Positions 55,581 to 64,000 of a stretch of DNA of 64,000 nucleotides are shown here, one piece after another. Position 1 is the first letter of the stretch. Each line of letters begins with the position of its first letter. Below the pieces are notes generated by a model that saw only the letters and a program-made list of their open reading frames with translations, was not told the origin of the DNA and ran no database searches. This stretch comes from Aquimonas sp964586455 (lineage in GTDB: Bacteria; Pseudomonadota; Gammaproteobacteria; Xanthomonadales; Xanthomonadaceae): NCBI GenBank assembly GCA_964586455.1, contig CAZPHV010000018.1:1-64000 (forward strand), given 5' to 3'. The position numbers and the translations under genes are program-made.

Positions 55581-56123
55581 GTGTTCGGCTCGATCGGAAT
55601 GCGCTGCTGATCTACTCGTGGCCGAGACGTCCTGGCGATCACGTGCGTACCGCCTGCGTCACCGCACAAGCGCTCCGACCGCCAAGCACCCTGCGATAGG
55701 CAAACACCTGCACGTCGCGAATGCGCCCAGCCTTGTCCGGTGCGTCGCCGCTTGGAACCCCGCGCTCCCCACCTTGACTCGCCTGCTTACAGCGTCGGCC
55801 GCCTCAAGCCCAGGCGCCGAGGCCCTGGCTGACAGGCGCCCCACGCAGGGGCAGGTTCGCTTGAGACTCCGCCCCTCGCACGGAGCGAAGTCGGATCTCG
55901 CGCGTCAGGGATTGATGCAGCCTGATCGCGTCAGAATCGGCCGCGGACGCGCGATCACTGCATCACGGCCACAAGCAGCTTTCCACGGCGCCCCAGGGTC
56001 GCCCCAGCAACGGCAGAAAAACACTGCGTGCCGGCAGTGTTGCAGGGTGATTAAATCCGCGTCTTGGTGGCGGTGCGCGCTTTCCCTCTCCGCGATTCCA
56101 GCGGGCAATCCATCCGGAAACAC
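55581..56123. other. Intergenic region, no gene supported
   Basis: No short frame here has both a ribosome-binding site and a double-glycine leader. The promoter of the exporter gene probably lies just upstream of 55580. Confidence 0.6.
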
Positions 56124-56396
56124 TCAGGCAAACTGATAAATCGCAACAAAGACCGCTGTCGTCGCTGCAGGCAGCGCCCACCCCGACTGCCATGCGCGCG
56201 GGTTCTCGATTTTCCTGAAACCCATAGAATGCAGGAACGCGGAAGCAACGGCGAATGCCGCGAGCATCGCTCCAATGAATACGTAATGTGCCGAATATTG
56301 AACGTCCGTTGTCAGGCCATGCGCCAAAAGCGCGACTGGAACAGCGAGATAGAAGCACAGGCCTACCCGCCACAAGCGCACTGTCATCGAGTGCAT
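56124..56396 (-). CDS. Small membrane protein, candidate immunity protein
   Basis: This 90-residue protein has about three hydrophobic helices (about 7-25, 36-55 and 70-88: VGLCFYLAVPVALLAHG, YVFIGAMLAAFAVASAFL, ALPAATTAVFVAIYQ). It has no recognised family. Small helical membrane proteins beside class II bacteriocin genes are often immunity proteins. Its position between exporter and peptide genes on the same strand makes that a fair guess, not more. No strong ribosome-binding site was found. Confidence 0.5.
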   Translation of the reverse strand: MHSMTVRLWRVGLCFYLAVPVALLAHGLTTDVQYSAHYVFIGAMLAAFAVASAFLHSMGFRKIENPRAWQSGWALPAATTAVFVAIYQFA

Positions 56397-56523
56397 GCGC
56401 CATTCTCCCGATTTGATGTGGTCGAAGCTGATGTTTTCCTGTTGTCAGGAAGACAAAAGTCCGCGCAATTGCTTACGCTAATCGAATGTCAGCTTGAACC
56501 GAATTTAGTCGTAGGATCAGTCG

Positions 56524-56548
56524 GGCCCCTTGGCGCAGCCGAGGGGCC
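56524..56548. terminator. GC-rich hairpin, weak terminator candidate
   Basis: Arms GGCCCCTTGGC and GCCGAGGGGCC form an 11-bp stem with one G-U pair and a GCA loop. There is no good T-run on either side. Confidence 0.35.
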
Positions 56549-56653
56549 TGATTTCCCTGTCCAAGCCTAGCGGGGTCTGAAGAACTCTGATTGGAGTCCT
56601 CCAGACCGCCGCCGAGGGCCTCTTGTGAAGGCCGAAACCCTGGTCGGGTTGCT

Positions 56654-56681
56654 TAGCAGGCTGTTGAAAAACAGCCTGCTA
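56654..56681. repeat. Perfect 12-bp inverted repeat
   Basis: TAGCAGGCTGTT and its complement flank a GAAA tetraloop. It is possibly the left end of a MITE whose right end is the next hairpin. Confidence 0.6.
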
Positions 56682-56770
56682 GCTCGGCCAAGGAGGGCCG
56701 AGTCGACAAAGCAAGCGCGTAAGCGATTGATTTGTCGGGAGGCGGTACGGACCTGTGCCGGACCGCCGAC

Positions 56771-56801
56771 TCGAAAAACTCCCAGGATGGGAGTTTTTCG
56801 A
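56771..56801 (-). terminator. Bidirectional intrinsic terminator after the bacteriocin-like pair
   Basis: TCGAAAAACTCCCA pairs perfectly with TGGGAGTTTTTCGA around GGA. Read on the minus strand it lies 7 bases after the last peptide stop and gives a stem with a TTTTT run, as expected for an intrinsic terminator of the peptide transcript. Confidence 0.65.
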
Positions 56802-56808
56802 CAAGCTG

Positions 56809-57015
56809 TTAGAGCATGCCCGAACTGTCAGCCGCAATGATCGCCTCTCGGTTTTCCCAAACGCTGTCGGCCCAGGCCTGGTTGTAGGTCGATGTGACCG
56901 CGTTGGTGACGTGCCCGAAAGCCGCTCCGGCGTAATAGCCGATCGCGTTGATGGCGTCTGATACGAAGTTGCCGCCGCTGATTTCGGAGAGCTGCTGGTT
57001 GCTGATGGTATGCAT
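56809..57015 (-). CDS. Double-glycine-leader bacteriocin-like peptide A
   Basis: This is a 68-residue precursor. The leader MHTISNQQLSEISGG (15 residues) has the classic ELSxxxGG-like pattern. The mature part of 53 residues starts NFVSDAIN and contains tandem GxxxG (GYYAGAAFG), the helix-packing motif of two-peptide class II bacteriocins, then an acidic C-terminus. There is no Cys. It lies 14 bp after peptide B on the same strand and is followed by a terminator. Export by the C39 ABC exporter is inferred. Confidence 0.82.
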   Translation of the reverse strand: MHTISNQQLSEISGGNFVSDAINAIGYYAGAAFGHVTNAVTSTYNQAWADSVWENREAIIAADSSGML

Positions 57016-57029
57016 GGTCAGTCCTGGGA

Positions 57030-57209
57030 TTAGTTGGTGCGGTAGCCGCCGGAGTTGGGGTCGAAGGTGGAGTTGAAGCCGTCTTCAAAGCCTGCGCTGA
57101 AGTCCTCGACGATCTGGCCGACGACGTATGCGGTTCCGATGACGGCCAGAGCCTGCAGGATCCAACCCCCGGAGACGTTTTCCTGTGTTGCTCGATCAAG
57201 TACTTGCAT
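57030..57209 (-). CDS. Double-glycine-leader bacteriocin-like peptide B
   Basis: This is a 59-residue precursor. The leader MQVLDRATQENVSGG is followed by a hydrophobic core WILQALAVIGTAYVVGQIV, then SAGFEDGF (GxxxG) and a Asn/Gly-rich tail. The ATG follows AAGGAAAACCC. Together with peptide A it makes a plausible two-peptide bacteriocin. A CCAGAT/ATCTGG inverted repeat lies about 117 bp upstream. Confidence 0.82.
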   Translation of the reverse strand: MQVLDRATQENVSGGWILQALAVIGTAYVVGQIVEDFSAGFEDGFNSTFDPNSGGYRTN

Positions 57210-58040
57210 TGGGTTTTCCTTGTTGGATGGAATGATTGAATCGATTACGGGTCTCGCCCTTTTAAGGCTGATGGCCGAGCCCATTAGCGCCGCCGGTTTT
57301 CTCTGAGTTCAATTTCATGCGCACACCAGATATTCCATCTGGATGCAAGCCTGATTCCTTGAATTGGTCCGGCGGTCGTGACCGTTTAGGTGTCTGCTAT
57401 CGGGTCACATGAATCTACTCGCAGCACGCAAGGCCAATCGATCAGCTCGGTGGCTTGGATTGCTGTCCTTTTCGCCTGGCGCCATATCCGCTTGCTCGAC
57501 CACTCGGCTTTGTGTGCGCTGGTGCAGACAACAAGCTCTCTCTTGGCGGGTCGCTTGCGTCAATGACGCGGAGCATCATCGAGGTGTTTAACCACGAATG
57601 GCCGACCGCATCGAGTCTCTTCTTCTTGGCGGCTGCTTCACAGGTCACGTGGGCCCGATCAAGGCCTGGAGGGGCGACGGGCGCATGCAAAGCGGGTGCG
57701 GGCAAGTTGCCGCCGCAAACAGGCGAAACGCTTCGGCGGAAGGGGACCAGGTCGTCCGGCCTGAGACTGTGTGGCGTTCCGCACGGAGCGGGATCCGTGG
57801 GTTCCGAGACGACGGGTGAGGATCGGGCCTTCGTTCGGTCGTCAAGGACGCTAATCCAGAGACCCAGGCCCGCATCTGGCAGCGGCCGGAGAGAGGGTGA
57901 CTCAACAGCCTGTGGCGCGCGCGCCCTTGAAACGCCGAGGCGCGCCTTTCAGTTCAATCACTCGACGTTTCCAGGGGCGGTCGATTGCTCAGGGCCACCC
58001 GCTCGGGAATGGTCATCCCCAGCGGATTGTCCAGCACGCT
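57210..58040. other. Long intergenic region between peptide B and the adaptor gene
   Basis: The promoter of the peptide pair should lie at its left end, where an AT-richer stretch contains an inverted repeat (57326-57342). The remaining 650 bp has GC-rich chance frames only; none has a good ribosome-binding site. Confidence 0.6.
57326..57342. promoter_or_regulatory. Short inverted repeat upstream of the peptide pair
   Basis: CCAGAT and ATCTGG are separated by five bases, in an AT-richer stretch about 117 bp before the peptide B start. It could be an operator; no regulator gene is adjacent. Confidence 0.3.
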
Positions 58041-59291
58041 TCAGACCTTCCCGGCCGCCGCAAACAGCGGTTCCAGCACCCACTCGAACAGGCGCCGCCG
58101 CTCAAGAAGCACGTCGGCCTCAAGCACCATGCCCGGTCGCAGCGGTTCGTCGCGGCCGTAGGCGCGCACGTGCTCCGACTCGATTTCGACGACGATCCGG
58201 TACATCACGTCCTGAGCGGTGGACAGGCCCATGGCGTCGAGCTCGGCCGGGCTCAGCGCATTGCGTGAGATCTGCAGGATGCGGCCGCGCTGATGGCCGA
58301 ACTTCTGGTAGGGGAAGGCCGGGTAGCGCAGCTGTACTTCGTGGCCCTCCGCCAGAAAGCCGATGGCTCGGCTGGGGGCGTAGACATGGGCCTCCAGGCG
58401 GGAGCCATCGGGCACGATGTTGGCCACGACCTGGCCTGCACGCAGGCTTTGTCCCGGAAGCACAAGCAGTGCACCGATCACGCCGTCGGCCGGTGCCTTG
58501 ATGACCTGATCGAGGCGCGCGGCGTTTTCCGCAGCCTCTTGGCCAACCATTGCAAGCTCGCGTTCGATCGCGCCCTGCTGGGTGGCCGCACGTAGCGGAA
58601 GTTCGGTGAGCTCCTGCTCAAGTGCCGCCATCTCGCGTGCCAGCGCCAGCCGTTGCTGGCCCATGGCCTGGGTCTGCGCCTGCTGCTCCAGCATGGCTTC
58701 TCGCGACTGCTGCAGCTGCAGTTTGGAGACGAAGCCCCGCGCCGCGAGCTCTTCAAAGCGGGCAAGCGTCTCGCTCGCAAGTCGAGCGCGCTCGCTCTGC
58801 GTATCCAGCGATGCCTCGAGCTGTTGTCTTTGCGCGCGGGCAGCCGAAAGCCGCGAATGGGCGCCAGCAAGCTGCTCCTCGTGCAGGCGCTTCAGTTGCT
58901 CAAAATCCCTGCGGAGGCTGCGCTGACGCGACGCCAGCTGCTCGCCGATCTCGCTTTGGGTGCCGCCGCTGCGGCTCTGGCGTTCGCCGGAGACGATGGC
59001 GATAACGTCGCCCGAACGCACCCGGTCGCCCTCTTGCACGCGCCGTTCCACCACGACGCCTGCGCTGAGAGCGGTGACAGCGATCAATCCACGATCCGGT
59101 ACGAGCTGGCCGCTAACCCGCGCCTTGCTGCTGTACTGACCGAACACCAACAGCGCCAGTAATCCGAAACCGACGAGTGCCGCGCCGGCCGCAAGCAGGC
59201 GCAGGGCCGGGGGCTGGGCCAGAGCGATCGAACCCATCCAGGTGCTGCGTTGACTCTCGATGGCTTCGGGGCGGAACAGGGGGCCGTTCAT
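58041..59291 (-). CDS. HlyD-family secretion adaptor of the peptide exporter
   Basis: This 416-residue membrane-fusion protein starts at MNGPLFRPEAIES (a second ATG ten codons upstream is possible). It has one N-terminal membrane helix (about 35-55, LLAAGAALVGFGLLALLVFG) and a split lipoyl domain (about 60-100 and 265-300). Two coiled-coil arms (about 115-255) are rich in Leu, Glu, Gln and Arg. The beta-barrel near the end has VYAPSRAIGFLAEGHEVQLR. It links the C39 exporter to an outer-membrane TolC-type channel, which is not in the window. It is divergent from the four proline-rich peptide genes, about 340 bp away. Confidence 0.92.
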   Translation of the reverse strand: MNGPLFRPEAIESQRSTWMGSIALAQPPALRLLAAGAALVGFGLLALLVFGQYSSKARVSGQLVPDRGLIAVTALSAGVVVERRVQEGDRVRSGDVIAIVSGERQSRSGGTQSEIGEQLASRQRSLRRDFEQLKRLHEEQLAGAHSRLSAARAQRQQLEASLDTQSERARLASETLARFEELAARGFVSKLQLQQSREAMLEQQAQTQAMGQQRLALAREMAALEQELTELPLRAATQQGAIERELAMVGQEAAENAARLDQVIKAPADGVIGALLVLPGQSLRAGQVVANIVPDGSRLEAHVYAPSRAIGFLAEGHEVQLRYPAFPYQKFGHQRGRILQISRNALSPAELDAMGLSTAQDVMYRIVVEIESEHVRAYGRDEPLRPGMVLEADVLLERRRLFEWVLEPLFAAAGKV

Positions 59292-59633
59292 GCGTGATGT
59301 CCGTGCAGAAGAGATACCCATCCACTCGTTATTCGAAGCTGCGACAGATCAGTCGACTTCGCGTCTCTGAGCTGAAGGCTGCGGGCCTCGGCCGTCGGCG
59401 CGTCGGCGCTGACGAGCGTCTGCGGCAGCGTGCCCAAAGGGCGCCGGCGCGGCACCTGCGCGCGCGTCTGGGGGTGCCTGCCGAGCGGGTTTCCAGCGCT
59501 TGGTCCGGAATGTACGAGGCATAACAGTGATCGATTCGGGGTTGGTGCTGCGAGTTTCTGTTTCGAGAGCCTGATCGAACTGTTCGCTCTCCAAGCGGTG
59601 CAGAACATACCTCAACCCTGAAGGAGACAACCC
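59292..59633. other. Divergent promoter region of adaptor and peptide genes
   Basis: No gene is supported. It should hold the promoters of the adaptor (minus) and of the proline-rich peptide run (plus). An AAGGAGACAACCC ribosome-binding site precedes 59634. I could not assign -35/-10 boxes with confidence. Confidence 0.55.
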
Positions 59634-59813
59634 ATGAAAGACCTCTTGATCCATGAGTCCGCCGCAGTCGGTGGCGCACGTCTTGGTGCCGCACAGTCGT
59701 TCCTCCCGCTGCCCTTCCCTGCGGATGGTGGTCCGGTGGTGATGCCGGAAATCTTGCCGCCGCCGTATGAGCACTTGCCTGTGGAGCCCATCCGCCCCCC
59801 GGTCTTCTATTGA
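59634..59813 (+). CDS. Proline-rich peptide 1 with double-glycine leader
   Basis: This is a 59-residue precursor. The leader is MKDLLIHESAAVGG, the mature part about 45 residues starting ARLGAAQSF. It has PLPFP, LPPPYEH and IRPPVFY segments and ends in Tyr. Pro makes up about a quarter of the mature part. A strong AGGAG site precedes the ATG by 8 bases. It is the first of four genes in a row of the same design. No homologue is known to me; a secreted antimicrobial or signalling peptide is inferred. Confidence 0.83.
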   Translation: MKDLLIHESAAVGGARLGAAQSFLPLPFPADGGPVVMPEILPPPYEHLPVEPIRPPVFY

Positions 59814-59828
59814 TACGGGCCGGTACGC

Positions 59829-60011
59829 ATGAAAGCTCTTGAACAGAACGACCAGTACGCGGTCGGTGGTGCCCTCAGCCAGCCCTATCCGCTACCCCAG
59901 CCATTCCCGGTGCCCCTGCCGTACCCGTGTGAATTGCCGTGGACGCCTCCGCCGGCGCCCGGGCCGGTCGGGGGTTCGGGGTTGCCTTTACCGAATCAGC
60001 AGCAGTTCTGA
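59829..60011 (+). CDS. Proline-rich peptide 2 with double-glycine leader
   Basis: This is a 60-residue precursor. The leader is MKALEQNDQYAVGG. The mature part of 46 residues starts ALSQPYPLPQPFPVPLP and continues with PYPCELPWTPPPAPGP, one Cys, an inner GG, and NQQQF at the end. It begins 15 bp after the stop of peptide 1, with only a weak ribosome-binding site, so coupling to it is likely. Confidence 0.83.
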   Translation: MKALEQNDQYAVGGALSQPYPLPQPFPVPLPYPCELPWTPPPAPGPVGGSGLPLPNQQQF

Positions 60012-60121
60012 AGCATACGGTTTCATCGTAGACGCGCACGCAAGTGCTTCTCGCAAAGGCGCCCGTCAAGCCGGTTCAAGCCCTGAGCTTGGCTACGGCG
60101 CATTAACCTCAAGGTAGCCCC

Positions 60122-60298
60122 ATGAAACAGCTCGAACTCGATGTCCTGGAGTCCGTCAGTGGCGGAATCTCGCACCCCTGGCCTGACCCGTTTCCGTTCC
60201 CAATGCCTTGGCCTTACCCGACCCCGTGGCCGATACCGTCCCCCTGGCCCATCCCCGGCCCGTGGCCGAACCCGTATCCCGAAGTTCCCCAATTCTAA
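60122..60298 (+). CDS. X-Pro dipeptide-repeat, Trp-rich peptide 3 with double-glycine leader
   Basis: This is a 58-residue precursor. The leader is MKQLELDVLESVSGG. The mature 43 residues are ISH followed by seventeen Pro-X pairs in a row (X = W, D, F, M, Y, T, I, S, G, N) and then PEVPQF. That gives 19 Pro, 5 Trp, 3 Phe and 2 Tyr. PWPIP occurs twice. Such a sequence should form a polyproline II rod with aromatic faces. It is too short for usual gene finders. An AAGGTAG site precedes the ATG. Confidence 0.85.
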   Translation: MKQLELDVLESVSGGISHPWPDPFPFPMPWPYPTPWPIPSPWPIPGPWPNPYPEVPQF

Positions 60299-60322
60299 AT
60301 TACCAGTCCAAGAGGAGACGTC

Positions 60323-60472
60323 ATGAAGACCATGAGCACTGAAGATTCCGAGAACGTGGGTGGCGGCTGGAACGAGAGCCCCTGGTACGGCCCCTTCGAG
60401 GTCTATCGCCCCGGCCAGCCGATCGACCCCAACAGCCCCTGGGCGCCGCCGATTCCGGGCTATCCGTTCTGA
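60323..60472 (+). CDS. Proline-rich peptide 4 with double-glycine leader
   Basis: This is a 49-residue precursor. The leader is MKTMSTEDSENVGG. The mature 35 residues start GWNESPWYGPFEVYRPGQP, continue with SPWAPPIPGYPF and end in Phe. It is shorter and more polar than peptides 2 and 3, with an extra Gly at the cleavage site. AGAGGAGACG precedes the ATG. It is the last gene of the run, 28 bp before the start of a strong terminator. Confidence 0.83.
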   Translation: MKTMSTEDSENVGGGWNESPWYGPFEVYRPGQPIDPNSPWAPPIPGYPF

Positions 60473-60499
60473 GGCTGAGCAAGGGTCGCTCGCTCAACA

Positions 60500-60530
60500 A
60501 AAAGGGGCGCCCTGGGGCGCCCCTTTTCTT
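60500..60530 (+). terminator. Strong bidirectional terminator between the peptide run and aceE
   Basis: The perfect 13-bp stem AAAAGGGGCGCCC/GGGCGCCCCTTTT around TG is followed by TTTTCTT on the plus strand and preceded by A-runs on the minus strand, so it can stop both the peptide transcript and the convergent aceE transcript. Confidence 0.9.
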
Positions 60531-60552
60531 ATCCGAGACTTCGCGTTTGCGA

Positions 60553-63246
<2,694 letters not shown>

Positions 63247-63604
63247 GGCGGCCCTCCGGAGGCTGCGGCTGTGCGCGATGGTGTGCGATTGGTATGCGTG
63301 TGGTCTTTCGCGGCTGGGCAAGCCGCTCGACCCTCGTCGCGCGTGCGCGGACGAAACCGCTGCATGGTAACCGATGGCAGGCAGGCTGGACCCGTGTTGC
63401 AGAGCAGCATCAGCGTACGAATACGTATGGCATCGCGGCTCCCGCAGCTGCCGGTGCAAAGCAGGTCCGATGAGAAGCGGTCGCTTCGGGGGATACCAAT
63501 CGGTGCAGTGGTCTACAGGCGTGTTCTTGACGGCGGGTTCACAAACCCGACGCGCTTTGCGATGCTCGGATCCGGCAGCTTCCTGACATCCGATGCGAGA
63601 GCGC
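63247..63604. other. Divergent intergenic region between aceE and the CRP/FNR-type gene
   Basis: This holds both promoters. An AT-rich stretch around 63410-63430 (TACGAATACGTATG) could be a promoter or regulator site. No gene is supported. Confidence 0.55.
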
Positions 63605-64000
63605 GCATGACCATGCAGCAGGCCCCCCGTCCGTCCACCGCTCCGCTCCGGCAGCCGCTTGATCTGCGCGAGGGCTGTGGTGCCCTGCTGGTCCGCCGGC
63701 TTGCGGGCCCGATCGGTCTTGCTGCCGCGCACATCGAGGGTCTGCATGGGCTGGCCGGTCGTCATCGCGCGCTGGTCGCGGGTGAAGTCCTGTTCCACAT
63801 GGGCGAAAGCCAGTGCGCGCTGTACCTGTCGCGGCGCGGCAGCCTGAAGTCGGTGGCGATCAACGAGGACGGCGACGAGCAGGTCATCGGTTTCCATCTG
63901 CCCGGTGAGCTGATCGGGCTCGACGCCCTCGGCAGCGGTCGGCATCGCTGTCTGGCGGTCGCGCTCGAGGCCGGCGAAGTCTGCGAGCTCAACCTGGCCC
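63605..64000 (+). CDS. FNR/CRP-family transcriptional regulator, cut by the window end
   Basis: The N-terminal 132 residues are present. The cyclic-nucleotide-binding-like domain is recognisable from ALYLSRRGSLKSVAINEDGD and QVIGFHLPGELIGLDALGSG, which follow E. coli FNR closely. Only one Cys (GCGALL) lies in the N-terminal region where FNR has its three iron-sulphur ligands, so it probably senses by other means than a 4Fe-4S cluster. The DNA-binding helix-turn-helix lies beyond the edge. Two ATGs (63605, 63611) are possible. Confidence 0.85.

Larger units (their letters stand above)
56397..56808. other. AT-richer spacer with three hairpins
   Basis: Hairpins lie at 56524-56548, 56654-56681 and 56771-56801. 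The outer two arms, GCTGTTGAAAAAC and GTTTTTCGACAAGCTG, are imperfect inverted repeats of each other about 140 bp apart, so 56650-56815 may be a MITE. Otherwise no gene is seen. Confidence 0.55.

Noticed and set aside
54156..55610. Plus-strand open frame of 484 codons
   Set aside because: Antisense to the C39 exporter; Gln/His-rich without domains.
57598..57819. Further double-glycine peptide starting MADRIESLLLGG
   Set aside because: The GG is preceded by a leader-like stretch, but there is no ribosome-binding site, the rest is Arg-rich chance sequence and it is not like the other six.

Overview
The window is GC-rich and looks like a gammaproteobacterial chromosome of the order Lysobacterales (Xanthomonadales), probably close to Rhodanobacteraceae. 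This rests on gene content: an extracytoplasmic sigma factor beside a Ser/Thr kinase-TPR protein, several exported proteins ending in an [IL]FA[DN]GFE tail, dense palindromic intergenic repeats and GAATCCC heptamer runs. Two 100-base N gaps, both lying in repeats, show that it is a scaffold. No tRNA, rRNA or CRISPR array was seen.

Layout. 1-2166: a QseB/QseC-like two-component pair. 2224-3347: an array of 221-bp units built on a GGTGGGCC/GGCCCACC palindrome that recurs about two dozen times in the window. 3344-8778: a Cu(I)/Ag(I) export operon (small Cys/His-rich protein, CusB-like adaptor, CusA-like pump), with a PCuAC copper chaperone further along at 47458-47937. 9224-10660, 20542-22377 and 24694-27213: three exported proteins with the shared GFE tail. 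10873-20440: a complete, overlapping yfaP-yfaA-yfaT-yfaS-yfaQ operon around a bacterial alpha-2-macroglobulin with an intact CxEQ thioester motif. 23003-35235: a UbiB-family kinase, a small membrane protein, a Ser/Thr kinase-TPR receptor, an LpxL-like acyltransferase and an unusual permease-ATPase-ATPase ABC fusion. 35331-36323: hemB.

36679-42505 is a decaying nuclease island: a GIY-YIG protein, a gene with an early amber stop, an HNH endonuclease gene split by a ~1 kb insertion that carries a zinc-ribbon membrane protein, and an intact MmeI-type restriction-modification enzyme. 43004-47937 holds aroE, a YkgJ cysteine-cluster protein, a Fic AMPylase, a YdeI-like protein, a VOC protein, a MipA/OmpV porin and the copper chaperone. 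48305-52329 holds an ECF sigma factor, its adjacent kinase-TPR protein and an unknown exported protein.

53373-60472 is the most interesting region: a peptide secretion locus. It encodes a C39-peptidase ABC exporter with an intact catalytic triad, an HlyD-type adaptor, and six short peptides with double-glycine leaders. Two, on the minus strand, are hydrophobic with GxxxG-type motifs, like two-peptide bacteriocins. Four, on the plus strand and divergent from the adaptor, are strongly proline-rich and all end in an aromatic residue; one is an almost perfect X-Pro dipeptide repeat with five Trp. I know of no described family that matches this set. A strong terminator separates it from aceE (60553-63246), which is divergent from a partial FNR/CRP-type regulator at the right edge.
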